Part shown: positions 1-9,492 of the stretch, one piece after another
Layout: each line of letters starts with the position of its first letter
Numbering within the stretch: position 1 is the first letter of the stretch
Origin: CAZTAK01 sp964611585
GTDB lineage: Bacteria; Pseudomonadota; Alphaproteobacteria; SHVP01
Length of the DNA: 37,422 nucleotides
Assembly: GCA_964611585.1 (NCBI GenBank)
Contig: CAZTAK010000022.1
Coordinates: 1-37,422, forward strand
Direction of reading: 5' to 3'
Notes under the pieces: model-generated
Told to the model about the DNA's origin: nothing
Database searches by the model: none
What the model saw: the letters and a program-made list of their open reading frames with translations, nothing else
Position numbers and translations under genes: made by a program

Positions 1-470
1 ACATAACGCTCGCCCGCCTTGTCGGCGCGGAGGCGCATGCCGACAACGTCGGATCCGGCGCCCGCTTCGCTCATCGCCAGGGCGCCGACATGGTTGCCGG
101 CCACCAGTCGCGGCAGATATTTCTTCTTCTGGGCTTCGCTGCCGTTGAGGTGGATCTGATTGACGCACAAGTTTGAATGCGCGCCGTAGGATAATCCGAC
201 CGAGGCCGACGCACGGCTGATCTCTTCCATCGCCACGACGTGTTCCAGGTACCCCATGCCGGCACCGCCGTAGTTTTCTTCGACCGTTATTCCGAGCAGT
301 CCCTGCGCCCCCATTTGCAGCCACAGTTCGGCGGGAAATTCGTTCGATTGGTCGATTTCGGCAGCGCGCGGCGCGATCGCGTCGGCGGCGAAACTCATGA
401 CCGAGTCGCGCAAAAGGTCGGCGGTTTCGCCGAGGTCGAAATTCAGTGTGGGATATTGGTTCGGTCGCAT
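1..470 (-). CDS. ivd: Isovaleryl-CoA dehydrogenase (5' part, cut by window edge)
   Basis: The first about 156 residues of an acyl-CoA dehydrogenase are present; the gene runs off the left edge. The translation begins MRPNQYPTLNFDLGETADLL and contains the acyl-CoA dehydrogenase N-terminal helical domain. It continues into LSYGAHSNLCVNQI and KKYLPRLVAGNHVGALAMSE, with GSDVV shortly after. This SYGAHSNLC...N / GALAMSE..AGSDVV pattern is the one I know from isovaleryl-CoA dehydrogenases rather than short-chain butyryl-CoA enzymes. The enzyme oxidises isovaleryl-CoA to 3-methylcrotonyl-CoA in leucine breakdown, passing electrons to ETF. ATG at 468-470 is the first sensible start; no strong Shine-Dalgarno is visible. 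The catalytic Glu region lies outside the window, so the exact substrate is inferred. Confidence 0.85.
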   Translation of the reverse strand, partial: MRPNQYPTLNFDLGETADLLRDSVMSFAADAIAPRAAEIDQSNEFPAELWLQMGAQGLLGITVEENYGGAGMGYLEHVVAMEEISRASASVGLSYGAHSNLCVNQIHLNGSEAQKKKYLPRLVAGNHVGALAMSEAGAGSDVVGMRLRADKAGERY

Positions 471-533
471 GGCGCTGGGTCGGGTTCAGATCAGGTATTT
501 AACGCCGCACGGGCCTTGCACGCCAGCACGCGT

Positions 534-1927
534 TCATAACAGCAGCCAGGCGGCGAGACCGAGAAACGAGAAAAAGCCGATCACATCGGTGATCGTGGTC
601 ACGAAGACGGTCGCCGCCAGAGCCGGGTCGACGCCGATCCGGTTGAGACCAAGCGGAACCAACATGCCCGACAGGCCGGCGACCACAATATTGATGATCA
701 TGGCCGCCATGATGACCAACCCGAGGCCCGGACTGGCGAACCAGAGCCAGGCAACGGCCCCGGTAATCAGGGCGAACAAAGCTCCGTTGAGCACGCTGAC
801 GGCGATTTCCTTGACGAGAACGCGCCGCATGTTGGCGCGCGTCAGATCGCGGGTGGCAAGCGCGCGCACGGTGACGGTCAGGGTTTGGGTACCTGCGTTA
901 CCGCCCATCGACGCGACAATCGGCATCAGGACGGCAAGCGCGACGATTTGTTCGATGGAGGCCTCGAAGATGGCAATCACCAGCGAGGCAACCACCGCCG
1001 TCCCGAGATTCACCAGCAGCCAGGGAAAACGGCGGCGTGTCGTGGCCAGGACCGAATCATAGAGATTCGTCTCGCCGACGCCGCCGAGGCGCATGATGTC
1101 TTCCTCGGCCTCTTCGAGAATGATGTCGAGCACATCGTCGACCATGATAACGCCGACCAGGCGGCCGTCTTCGTCAACCACCGCGGCGGAGGGCACGTTG
1201 TAGCGCTCGAACACGTGGGCGATCTTTTCCTGGTCCATGGCAAGCGGAATGACGTGCGGATCCGAATCCATGATGTCACCAACCACGACCGGGCGGTGGG
1301 TGCGCATGGCACGATTGAGCGGCAGCGTCCCGATCGGATGGTAGGCAGGATCGACAACGAAGATTTCATAAAATTCTTCGGGCAGGTCGTCCGACCCGCG
1401 CATGAAATCTATGGTACGGCCGATGCTCCAGAAATCGGGCACCGCGACCAGGTCGCGCTGCATCAGGCGCGCCGCGGAGTCTTCCGGGTAGGCCAGGCTT
1501 TCCTCGATCGGCTGCCGTTCGGCCGCAGGGATCGCCGTCAGAACCGACGATTGCGTTGCATCGTCAAGCTGTTCCAGAACCTGCACCGCCTCGTCGGTTT
1601 CGAGGTCGGCAATGGCGGTTGCGGTCTCTTCCGGTCCGAGCTGCTCGATCACGTCGCTGCGGACGCGGTCGTCGAGTTCGGTCAGGATATCCGGGTCGAG
1701 ATGGAGGCGCAGGGCCTCGACCAACCGGGCGCGGCGATCCGGCCCCACGAGTTGGATCAGGTCGGCAACGTCGGCCGAATGAAGGGTCGCCGCGATTTCT
1801 TGAACGTGATCTAGGCCGCCCGAATCGATTGCCTCGCGTACCGCCAGCACCAGCTCGTCGTTGATGGCGAAAACCTCTTCAGGTGCCGGGGACGATGCGG
1901 AGGCCTTATCCTCGACGTCTGGCGGCA

Positions 1928-1928
<1 letters not shown>
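534..1928 (-). CDS. mgtE: Magnesium transporter MgtE
   Basis: 464 residues, the usual MgtE length. The order is a helical N domain (about 25-150) with repeated acidic helices, a CBS pair (about 155-285, including VVVGDIMDSDPHVIPL and AAVVDEDGRLVGVIMVDDVLDIILEEAEEDI), a connecting helix, and five C-terminal membrane helices. The conserved pore motif PIVASMGGNAGTQT is intact. MgtE is a Mg2+-gated inner-membrane Mg2+ channel; the acidic N and CBS domains sense intracellular Mg2+. Its ATG shares one base with the TAA stop of maeB (TAATG), so the two are probably translationally coupled. Malic enzyme requires a divalent metal, which makes the pairing plausible, but a functional link is inference. 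Confidence 0.93.
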
Positions 1929-4216
<2,288 letters not shown>

Positions 4217-4351
4217 CGGCACTCTTTCTTCGACTGGGCGGGCCACCTGTCGGCAATGAGGTTTGCCGGCGCGCAGGCAGGTGTGTTGCTGGTTTTCGCC
4301 CGATTACAATAACTGGCTGCGCGTTCCGGCCTGGGGCACCGCCCGGTAGAA

Positions 4352-4372
4352 CCGCGGCGAGCAACGCCGCGG
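4352..4372 (-). terminator. Hairpin downstream of tRNA-Leu
   Basis: A perfect 8-bp GC stem (CCGCGGCG / CGCCGCGG) with a 5-base loop lies 12 bases beyond the encoded CCA end of the tRNA. On the minus strand it is followed by TTCT, a very short T run. It is placed well for 3' processing or termination of the tRNA transcript, but the weak T tract makes intrinsic termination uncertain. Confidence 0.5.
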
Positions 4373-4384
4373 GCTGTCCACAAT

Positions 4385-4472
4385 TGGTGCGGTCGAGAAG
4401 ACTCGAACTTCCACGGGATTATCTCCCACAGCGACCTCAACGCTGCGCGTCTACCAGTTCCGCCACGACCGC
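4385..4472 (-). tRNA. tRNA-Leu (anticodon GAG)
   Basis: An 88-base class II tRNA with encoded CCA. The acceptor GCGGTCG pairs with CGACCGC, with discriminator A followed by CCA. The anticodon stem CAGCG/CGCTG closes the loop TTGAGGT, so the anticodon is GAG, reading CUC/CUU. The long variable arm GGGA-GATAA-TCCC is typical of leucine tRNAs. The T loop TTCGAGT is closed by GAAG/CTTC. No integrase gene or duplicated 3' tRNA fragment is visible nearby, so it shows no sign of being used as an attachment site within this window. Confidence 0.97.
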
Positions 4473-4482
4473 AAGGTGGCTC

Positions 4483-4511
4483 GCAATAGCAAATCCGCGG
4501 GGCCCCCGCAA
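4483..4511 (-). promoter_or_regulatory. Probable promoter of tRNA-Leu
   Basis: On the minus strand TTGCGG (4506-4511) and TATTGC (4483-4488) are separated by exactly 17 bases. Predicted initiation about 7 bases downstream leaves only a 3-4 base leader before the mature tRNA 5' end at 4472. The fit of spacing and position supports a sigma-70-type promoter. Confidence 0.55.
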
Positions 4512-4557
4512 GGGCCGCCCCCGGCTTCGGCAACGTCCCGGATTCAATCGAAAAAAG

Positions 4558-4800
4558 CTAGTCGCCGGAAGGTGCGACGGTATCGGTGATGGTAATGCCC
4601 ACGTGATCGTCGATGACCAGCACTTCGCCACGGGCGATCAGCGTGTCGTTGGCATAGATGAACGCGTGGTCGTTGACGGTAGTGTCGAGCTCGATCACCG
4701 CGCCGCGGCCCATTTTCAGGAGCTGATGGATCGGCATCTGGGAACGCCCGAGCACTACCGATAACTCGACGGTGACGGTTTTGACGGCGTTATCTGTCAT
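4558..4800 (-). CDS. FliN-like flagellar motor switch (SpoA-domain) protein
   Basis: 80 residues from ATG 4798-4800, preceded by AAGGGTG; a TTG five codons upstream is a poorer start. Nearly the whole chain is one FliM/FliN C-terminal (SpoA) domain: VELSVVLGRSQMPIHQLLKM, then GAVIELD, then IYANDTLIARGEVLVIDDHVGITIT. This matches the FliN pattern of ELG(R)..M.I..LL...G.V..LD....... N..LIA.GEVVV.....GVRIT. FliN forms the C-ring rim of the flagellar switch. It lacks the N-terminal extension of longer FliN proteins, and no other flagellar gene is in the window. It could serve a distant flagellar cluster or be a stand-alone SpoA protein. A small hairpin with a T6 run overlaps its stop and may terminate it. 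Confidence 0.85.
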   Translation of the reverse strand: MTDNAVKTVTVELSVVLGRSQMPIHQLLKMGRGAVIELDTTVNDHAFIYANDTLIARGEVLVIDDHVGITITDTVAPSGD

Positions 4801-4916
4801 GGCTTCACCCTTCAACGGTCAATCTAGCGCTAAAGGCCTAAGAAACAAACAATAATCGCGGTCTGCCAACTGCACGCAGCGTCGCGCCCGGCGCGCCGCT
4901 GTGCTACGCTCGGCAT

Positions 4917-5600
4917 ATGGAACTGCCGGAATGGGACGCAAGCATCGGGCCAGTTTCCTATGAGACGGCCGTGGCCCGGATGGAACAGCGGGTGGCGGAT
5001 ATCCTCGCCGGCCGCGCGCGGGGGCTGGTGTGGCTTCTCGAACACCCCCCGCTCTATACCGCCGGCGCCAGCGCCAAGCCGCAGGACCTGGTCGATCCGG
5101 GACGGTTTCCGGTCCATTCGACGGGCCGGGGCGGCCAGTACACCTACCACGGGCCGGGCCAACGCATCGCCTATGTGATGCTCGACCTGCGCCATCGCGG
5201 GCTCGACCTGCGGATCTTCGTCCGCGACCTCGAACAATGGCTGATCGATACGCTGGCGGGCTTCGGAATCGCCGGCGGCCGCCGTGAGGGCCGCGTCGGG
5301 GTATGGGTGGAGACGCCCACGGGCTCGGCCAAGATCGCCGCCCTCGGCGTGCGCGTGCGGCGCTGGATCACCTATCACGGCGTCAGCCTCAACGTGAACC
5401 CGGATCTTGGCCACTACGCGGGGATCGTTCCCTGCGGGATCAGCGATGCCGGCGTGACCTCGCTGGCGGCGATGGGCATTGCGGTCACGATGGAAGAAGT
5501 GGATCTGGCGCTGCGGCATTGTTTCGAAAAAGTGTTCCTGCCCGGCGCGTTTCCGGATCTGCGCCTGCCGGAGCCGGTGCCGCTCGCCGAAGCGGGCTGA
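4917..5600 (+). CDS. lipB: Octanoyl-[ACP]:protein N-octanoyltransferase LipB
   Basis: 227 residues. The biotin/lipoate-protein-ligase-like LipB fold is shown by LLEHPPLYTAG, GRGGQYTYHGPGQRIAYVMLDLR, KIAALGVRVRRWITYHGVSLNV and IVPCGI. The last carries the catalytic Cys, with Lys of the KIAALG motif as its partner. LipB moves octanoyl from acyl carrier protein to the lipoyl domains of 2-oxoacid dehydrogenases and GcvH, the first step before LipA. Start ATG 4917 lies just 117 bases from the divergent fliN-like gene; no clear Shine-Dalgarno is seen, so a short or leaderless mRNA is possible. It converges with the acylphosphatase gene, stops 30 bases apart. Confidence 0.96.
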   Translation: MELPEWDASIGPVSYETAVARMEQRVADILAGRARGLVWLLEHPPLYTAGASAKPQDLVDPGRFPVHSTGRGGQYTYHGPGQRIAYVMLDLRHRGLDLRIFVRDLEQWLIDTLAGFGIAGGRREGRVGVWVETPTGSAKIAALGVRVRRWITYHGVSLNVNPDLGHYAGIVPCGISDAGVTSLAAMGIAVTMEEVDLALRHCFEKVFLPGAFPDLRLPEPVPLAEAG

Positions 5601-5629
5601 AGCATGCACAGACCGGGGCCCCGGCTCAG

Positions 5630-5935
5630 CTAAACGGTCGGCACCTGTGCGAACGGACCGAGCGGGCCCACAGGTTCGTCGTTCCCGATTTCCTCGACCG
5701 TCACCCTTTCGACCAAGGCGGCGGGCGGCCCCTTCCGGCAGGCCGCGATCAGGGAATCGATGCGTGCACCCGCGCCCCGCGCCACGATCTCGACCCGGCC
5801 ATCACGGCGGTTGCGGACCCAGCCCGAAAGCCCGAGTGCCTCCCCTGTGTCCACGGTCCAGCCGCGAAACCAGACGCCCTGCACGCGCCCGGACACAAAC
5901 AGGCGGACGGTTTTCGGATTCGCGGGTTCGGTCAC
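5630..5935 (-). CDS. acyP: Acylphosphatase
   Basis: About 101 residues. The single acylphosphatase domain is clear: VRLFVSGRVQGVWFRGWT holds the phosphate-binding loop and catalytic Arg, and GLSGWVRNRRDGRVE holds the catalytic Asn. It hydrolyses acyl phosphates to carboxylate and phosphate in the cytoplasm. I place the start at GTG 5933-5935, with GGA about 10 bases upstream; a TTG three codons earlier (5944) is the alternative. It lies 25 bases downstream of pccA and is probably cotranscribed with it. Confidence 0.9.
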   Translation of the reverse strand: MTEPANPKTVRLFVSGRVQGVWFRGWTVDTGEALGLSGWVRNRRDGRVEIVARGAGARIDSLIAACRKGPPAALVERVTVEEIGNDEPVGPLGPFAQVPTV

Positions 5936-5960
5936 GGGCGTCAAGTCCGGGGCGCGGTCC

Positions 5961-8252
5961 TTATTCGAATTCGATCAGGACATCGTCGACGGCAACACTG
6001 TCCCCCGCCGCCACCCGCACGCGGGCGACTTTGCCGTCACGTTCGGCGGTGAACACGTTTTCCATTTTCATTGCATCGACCACCGCCAGAGCCTCACCGG
6101 CATCGACCGAATCGCCTTCGGCCACGTTGACGGCGACGATCAGGCCCGGCATCGGCGAGAGCAGGAATTTGCTCGTATCGGGCGGCATCTTGACCGGCAT
6201 CAGGGAGGCAAGCGCGGCGACGCGGCGTTCGCGCACCACAATGTCCAGATGCACGCCACCGGCTTCGAGGCGGTAGCCCTCGGCCAGGCGCTCGACCTGA
6301 AACGTGGCGTCGCCGCCGTTGATGGTGCCCTCGAACAGGTGATGCGAGGGTTTCCAGGTCCCGCGAACCGCAATCGTCTGACCCAAGACCTTGGTTTCGA
6401 TTCCACCTTCGGTTGCGCGTACGGCAATATCGAGCGGCGTGCCGTCAACGGCGGCGACCCAGTCCGCAGGCCCGGCCGTGCCGTCCCCGGCAAGCGCCGC
6501 ATCGGCACCGGCGCCAAGCGCGCGCTCGCGGGCACGGATGCCGAAGTGAATGAGCGTCGCCACGGCGGCGAAGCGCGCCTGTGCTTCCGGCGCCGGGACG
6601 GCGGCGTGAAATCCGTCGGGCCATTCCTCGGCGATAAAGCCGGTCGTCATATTGCCCGCCCGGAAACGGGCGTTCGCCATGATCGCCGCGAGAAAGCCGA
6701 CGTTGTGGGCGGGCCCGCGAATATGAAACCGGTCCAGCGCATCGGCCTGGCCCGCGATTGCCTGTTCGCGGGTGGCGCCGCAGGTCACCAGCTTGGCGAT
6801 CATGGGATCGTAGAACCGGCTGACCTCGTCGCCTTCGGTAACGCCCGAATCGATCCGCAGGTTTTCATCCGGCTCCGGCGTCCGGTAACGCACGAGGCGG
6901 CCGGTGGACGGCACGAACCCGCGGCGCGCATCTTCTGCGTAGATGCGGCTTTCGATCGCCCAACCGTCGAGGCGCACATCGTCCTGCGTAAACGGCAATC
7001 TTTCGCCCGCCGCCACCCGGAACATCAGTTCGACCAGATCGAGCCCGGTCACCATCTCGGTCACGGGGTGTTCCACCTGCAAGCGGGTATTCATCTCCAG
7101 AAAATAGAAATCGCGATCCGGCCCGACGACGAATTCGACCGTCCCGGCGGAGCGGTAGCCGACCGCCCGCGCCAGCGCCACCGCCTGCTCACCCATGGCG
7201 CAACGCAGGCCCCCGTCGACGAACGGGCTCGGCGCCTCTTCGACCACCTTCTGGTGGCGGCGCTGCACCGAACATTCGCGTTCGCCCAAATAGACCGTGT
7301 TCCCGTGGGAATCGGCGAAAACCTGAATTTCGATGTGCCGCGGACGCTCGATGAACTTTTCGATCAACACGCGGTCATCGCCGAAACTGGAACGCGCCTC
7401 GGACACCGCGCGCTCGAAGCCTTCGCGAACCTCGGCGTCGGTGGCGGCCACCCGCAGGCCTTTGCCGCCACCGCCGGCGGAGGCCTTGATCATCACCGGA
7501 TAGCCGATCGCGCGGGCGGCGTGCTGGGCCGCCTCGGCGTCGGCAATCGCGCCCTCGGAGCCGGGGATGGTGTCGACGCCGGCCTTTTTCGCCAGCCGTT
7601 TCGATTCGATCTTGTCGCCCATCGCCGCAATGGCGTCGGCACCCGGCCCCACGAAGGCGATCCCGGCGGTTTCGACGGCCCGGACGAAGTCCGCATTCTC
7701 CGACAAAAACCCATAGCCCGGGTGCAGGGCCTGGGCGCCGGTTTGACGTGCGGCCTCGAGTATCCGGTCGGCGACGAGGTAGCTCTCGGCGGCCGGTGCC
7801 GGGCCGATTGCCACCGCCTCGTCGGCGAGGTCTACGTGCCGGGCGCTGGCATCGGCCTCGGAATAGACCGCGACGGTCCGGATCCCGAGACGCCGCGCGG
7901 TTGCGATGATGCGGCAGGCGATTTCGCCGCGGTTGGCGATCAGGATGTTCTCGAACGGGGGCGTGGTGCGGAGTGCGGTCTCCGGGGCGAATCGCCGAGC
8001 CCGTTCACGGGGCCGCGCGCCGGTCCTGGTGTCGGCCGCCAGCGCCGCCAGGGCATCGACGGTCACGCCGGCGATACCGCGCTGGGCCGCGGCTTCGGCA
8101 ACGGCGAGCCAGTGTTTGGACGGAATTGCGCGCCGGTGCTTCCACACCGGCGGCAGGCCCGGCCGGACGCCGATATCGCCGGCCAGCGCCTCGGCCGAGG
8201 GCCACAGGTCTATCACGTCGGCAAAGCTGGAAATGGCCTCGGGATGGTTCAT
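5961..8252 (-). CDS. pccA: Propionyl-CoA carboxylase alpha (biotin) subunit with N-terminal HTH-like fusion
   Basis: 763 residues, about 100 longer than usual PccA. From residue 100 on it is an ordinary biotin-dependent carboxylase alpha subunit. FENILIANRGEIACRI opens the biotin carboxylase domain (about 100-545), with the ATP-grasp loop KASAGGGGKG (about 256-265) and EMNTRLQVEHPVTE (386-399). A BT linker domain follows, then BCCP with the biotinyl Lys in VDAMKMENV (Lys729). Residues 1-75 are different: ADVIDLWPSAEALAGDIGV..., VWKHRRAIPSKHWLAVAEAA and GVTVDALAALAAD. These resemble small Cro/cI-like HTH proteins with the LWPS..ALA.D(I/L)GV...W..R..IP..(H/Y)W pattern. No ATG, GTG or TTG lies in frame between residues 64 and 100; the nearest is GTG at 8064-8066 (residue 63). 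The fusion therefore seems real unless hidden by a sequence error. PccA carboxylates biotin for propionyl-CoA to methylmalonyl-CoA conversion with PccB. Confidence 0.93.
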   Translation of the reverse strand: MNHPEAISSFADVIDLWPSAEALAGDIGVRPGLPPVWKHRRAIPSKHWLAVAEAAAQRGIAGVTVDALAALAADTRTGARPRERARRFAPETALRTTPPFENILIANRGEIACRIIATARRLGIRTVAVYSEADASARHVDLADEAVAIGPAPAAESYLVADRILEAARQTGAQALHPGYGFLSENADFVRAVETAGIAFVGPGADAIAAMGDKIESKRLAKKAGVDTIPGSEGAIADAEAAQHAARAIGYPVMIKASAGGGGKGLRVAATDAEVREGFERAVSEARSSFGDDRVLIEKFIERPRHIEIQVFADSHGNTVYLGERECSVQRRHQKVVEEAPSPFVDGGLRCAMGEQAVALARAVGYRSAGTVEFVVGPDRDFYFLEMNTRLQVEHPVTEMVTGLDLVELMFRVAAGERLPFTQDDVRLDGWAIESRIYAEDARRGFVPSTGRLVRYRTPEPDENLRIDSGVTEGDEVSRFYDPMIAKLVTCGATREQAIAGQADALDRFHIRGPAHNVGFLAAIMANARFRAGNMTTGFIAEEWPDGFHAAVPAPEAQARFAAVATLIHFGIRARERALGAGADAALAGDGTAGPADWVAAVDGTPLDIAVRATEGGIETKVLGQTIAVRGTWKPSHHLFEGTINGGDATFQVERLAEGYRLEAGGVHLDIVVRERRVAALASLMPVKMPPDTSKFLLSPMPGLIVAVNVAEGDSVDAGEALAVVDAMKMENVFTAERDGKVARVRVAAGDSVAVDDVLIEFE

Positions 8253-8261
8253 GATTTGCCC

Positions 8262-8290
8262 ATATTACATAATGTAATTACCTGTCGCAA
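8262..8290 (-). promoter_or_regulatory. Candidate pccA promoter and 15-bp palindromic operator
   Basis: On the minus strand TTGCGA (8285-8290) and TAATAT (8262-8267) are separated by exactly 17 bases. The perfect palindrome ATTACATAATGTAAT (8264-8278) covers the spacer end and the -10 box. A further ATGTAAT half-site lies at 8304-8310, 32 bases away or about three helix turns. The expected start point falls within 0-4 bases of the pccA ATG, and there is no Shine-Dalgarno, so the mRNA may be leaderless. A repressor bound here would block RNA polymerase. The HTH domain fused to PccA is an obvious but unproven candidate; the site also fits the T-N11-A pattern of LysR-type regulators. Confidence 0.6.
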
Positions 8291-8492
8291 GGCTTCTTTC
8301 GATATGTAATTTTTGGCTTGAGATAAGGGTTTTCGGGGTAGAGATCACCGGGCGCGGAGCTTCGAGGCCCGTCTGGTGCCTCAAGACAGCCCCGAAGCGT
8401 CCCATGGGATCCGTCGAGGCGCGGGCGTTCGGTAACGGTGGGAGTCTGGGTTCCATCTGTAGGCTGCTGGCGGGTATTATCTCCAGGCAAAT

Positions 8493-9311
8493 ATGATCAG
8501 ATTTAATTGCCTCCTCCGCGACGAAGGTCTGTATCCAACAGACGTCAAGTTAGTGCGGCACAAGGCTACTCGTCGCAGGGGGCGGCCTACACCGTATCAA
8601 CTCTGGCGCGCCGCCGACGGGCGGCTTGAGCTTTACCAAAGTATCCAAAGACGAGCTGTTTTCGAGGGTGCGCGATTGCTAGCGAGTTTTGTGGCTACGC
8701 CATTGAACGAGACATTGTTCGTCGGCCTGTACGCAGTAAACGGAGTGGGAACGGCAGCACCGGGATTACTTGATCCGATCTCGGGCAAGGACGTAGGCGG
8801 ACTTCATCTCTACGACTTGGCAATGGCGCAAGAACTCGCCGAGTATCGAGGTCGCCTCATCGTCGAATGGGGTGACGCCTATCGTGCCTGGGTCCAATTG
8901 GCACGGAATCAGGACAAGGCTGTCATCGAGATCCGGCGTTCTGTTGACGAGCCACCCTTTCCAGGATTCCACGATATTTGCGATAGACTAAGCGGTCTAG
9001 CCACAGTGCCATTATCCTGGAGAGAGGTGCTGTCGTCAGTTGGTGGTGTTTACTTGCTGACTTGCCCTGACACGGGCAAACAATATGTCGGTTCAGCGAG
9101 AGGTGCAGCGGGTTTTTGGGGACGTTGGGAAGAATACATCGCCGACGGGCATGGCGGAAACCGAAGGATGCAGGAGGTGCCCGCCGCAGACTATCAGGTG
9201 ACCGTACTTGAAGTGGCGTCGTCATCTGCCGGATCTGACGCTCTCGATGAGATGGAGAGCCGCTGGAAACGGAAACTCCTCAGCCGAGAATTCGGCTTGA
9301 ATGCGAATTAG
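8493..9311 (+). CDS. GIY-YIG nuclease family protein, inserted between pccB and pccA
   Basis: 272 residues. The C-terminal 90 residues form a GIY-YIG domain: GGVYLLTCPDTGKQYVGSA (184-202; GVY and YVG are the family name motifs), GRWEEYIADGHGGN with the conserved Arg (211), and DEMESRWKRKL with the likely metal-binding Glu (255), ending GLNAN. The N-terminal 175 residues (RGRPTPYQLWRA..., FVGLYAVNG, DPISGKD, YRAWVQLARNQDKAVIEI, EPPFPGF) are a conserved companion region of unknown function that I recall in other GIY-YIG proteins. Base composition is visibly less GC-rich than its neighbours. The gene opposes the pcc genes. A TATTAT box at 8475-8480 and AGG five bases before the ATG may drive it. 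Roles could be DNA repair, restriction or mobile-element cleavage; none is shown. Confidence 0.8.
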   Translation: MIRFNCLLRDEGLYPTDVKLVRHKATRRRGRPTPYQLWRAADGRLELYQSIQRRAVFEGARLLASFVATPLNETLFVGLYAVNGVGTAAPGLLDPISGKDVGGLHLYDLAMAQELAEYRGRLIVEWGDAYRAWVQLARNQDKAVIEIRRSVDEPPFPGFHDICDRLSGLATVPLSWREVLSSVGGVYLLTCPDTGKQYVGSARGAAGFWGRWEEYIADGHGGNRRMQEVPAADYQVTVLEVASSSAGSDALDEMESRWKRKLLSREFGLNAN

Positions 9312-9492
9312 ATCGTTCGACCTACCTTAATCGGGGCCATCGCCTGATTGAAGTCTTGGGCATCGCACTTTGTTTTCAACACGGTTGCGACACGAACCAC
9401 CGGAAAAATGCGCAACTATTTGAAGTCAGAAACGGAAAGGGACTCCCGGATTTGCCTCACAGGTTACGGTCGCAGGCGCAGGTTCGTGCCAC

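Noticed and set aside
4385..4472. tRNA-Leu as a mobile-element attachment site
   Set aside because: No integrase and no repeated 3' tRNA fragment on either side within the window.
5605..5625. Palindrome CCGGGGCCCCGG between lipB and acyP as a bidirectional terminator
   Set aside because: It has no loop bases and no T run in either direction; probably chance in GC-rich DNA.
5760..8309. 849-codon open frame on the plus strand opposite pccA
   Set aside because: It mirrors pccA codon bias in GC-rich DNA, shows no protein family features, and pccA on the other strand is unambiguous.
8356..8402. Imperfect stem-loop in the pccA/GIY-YIG divergent gap
   Set aside because: The pairing is short and interrupted (GCTTCG/CGAAGC plus small inner pairs) and has no T run or matching family; too weak to call.
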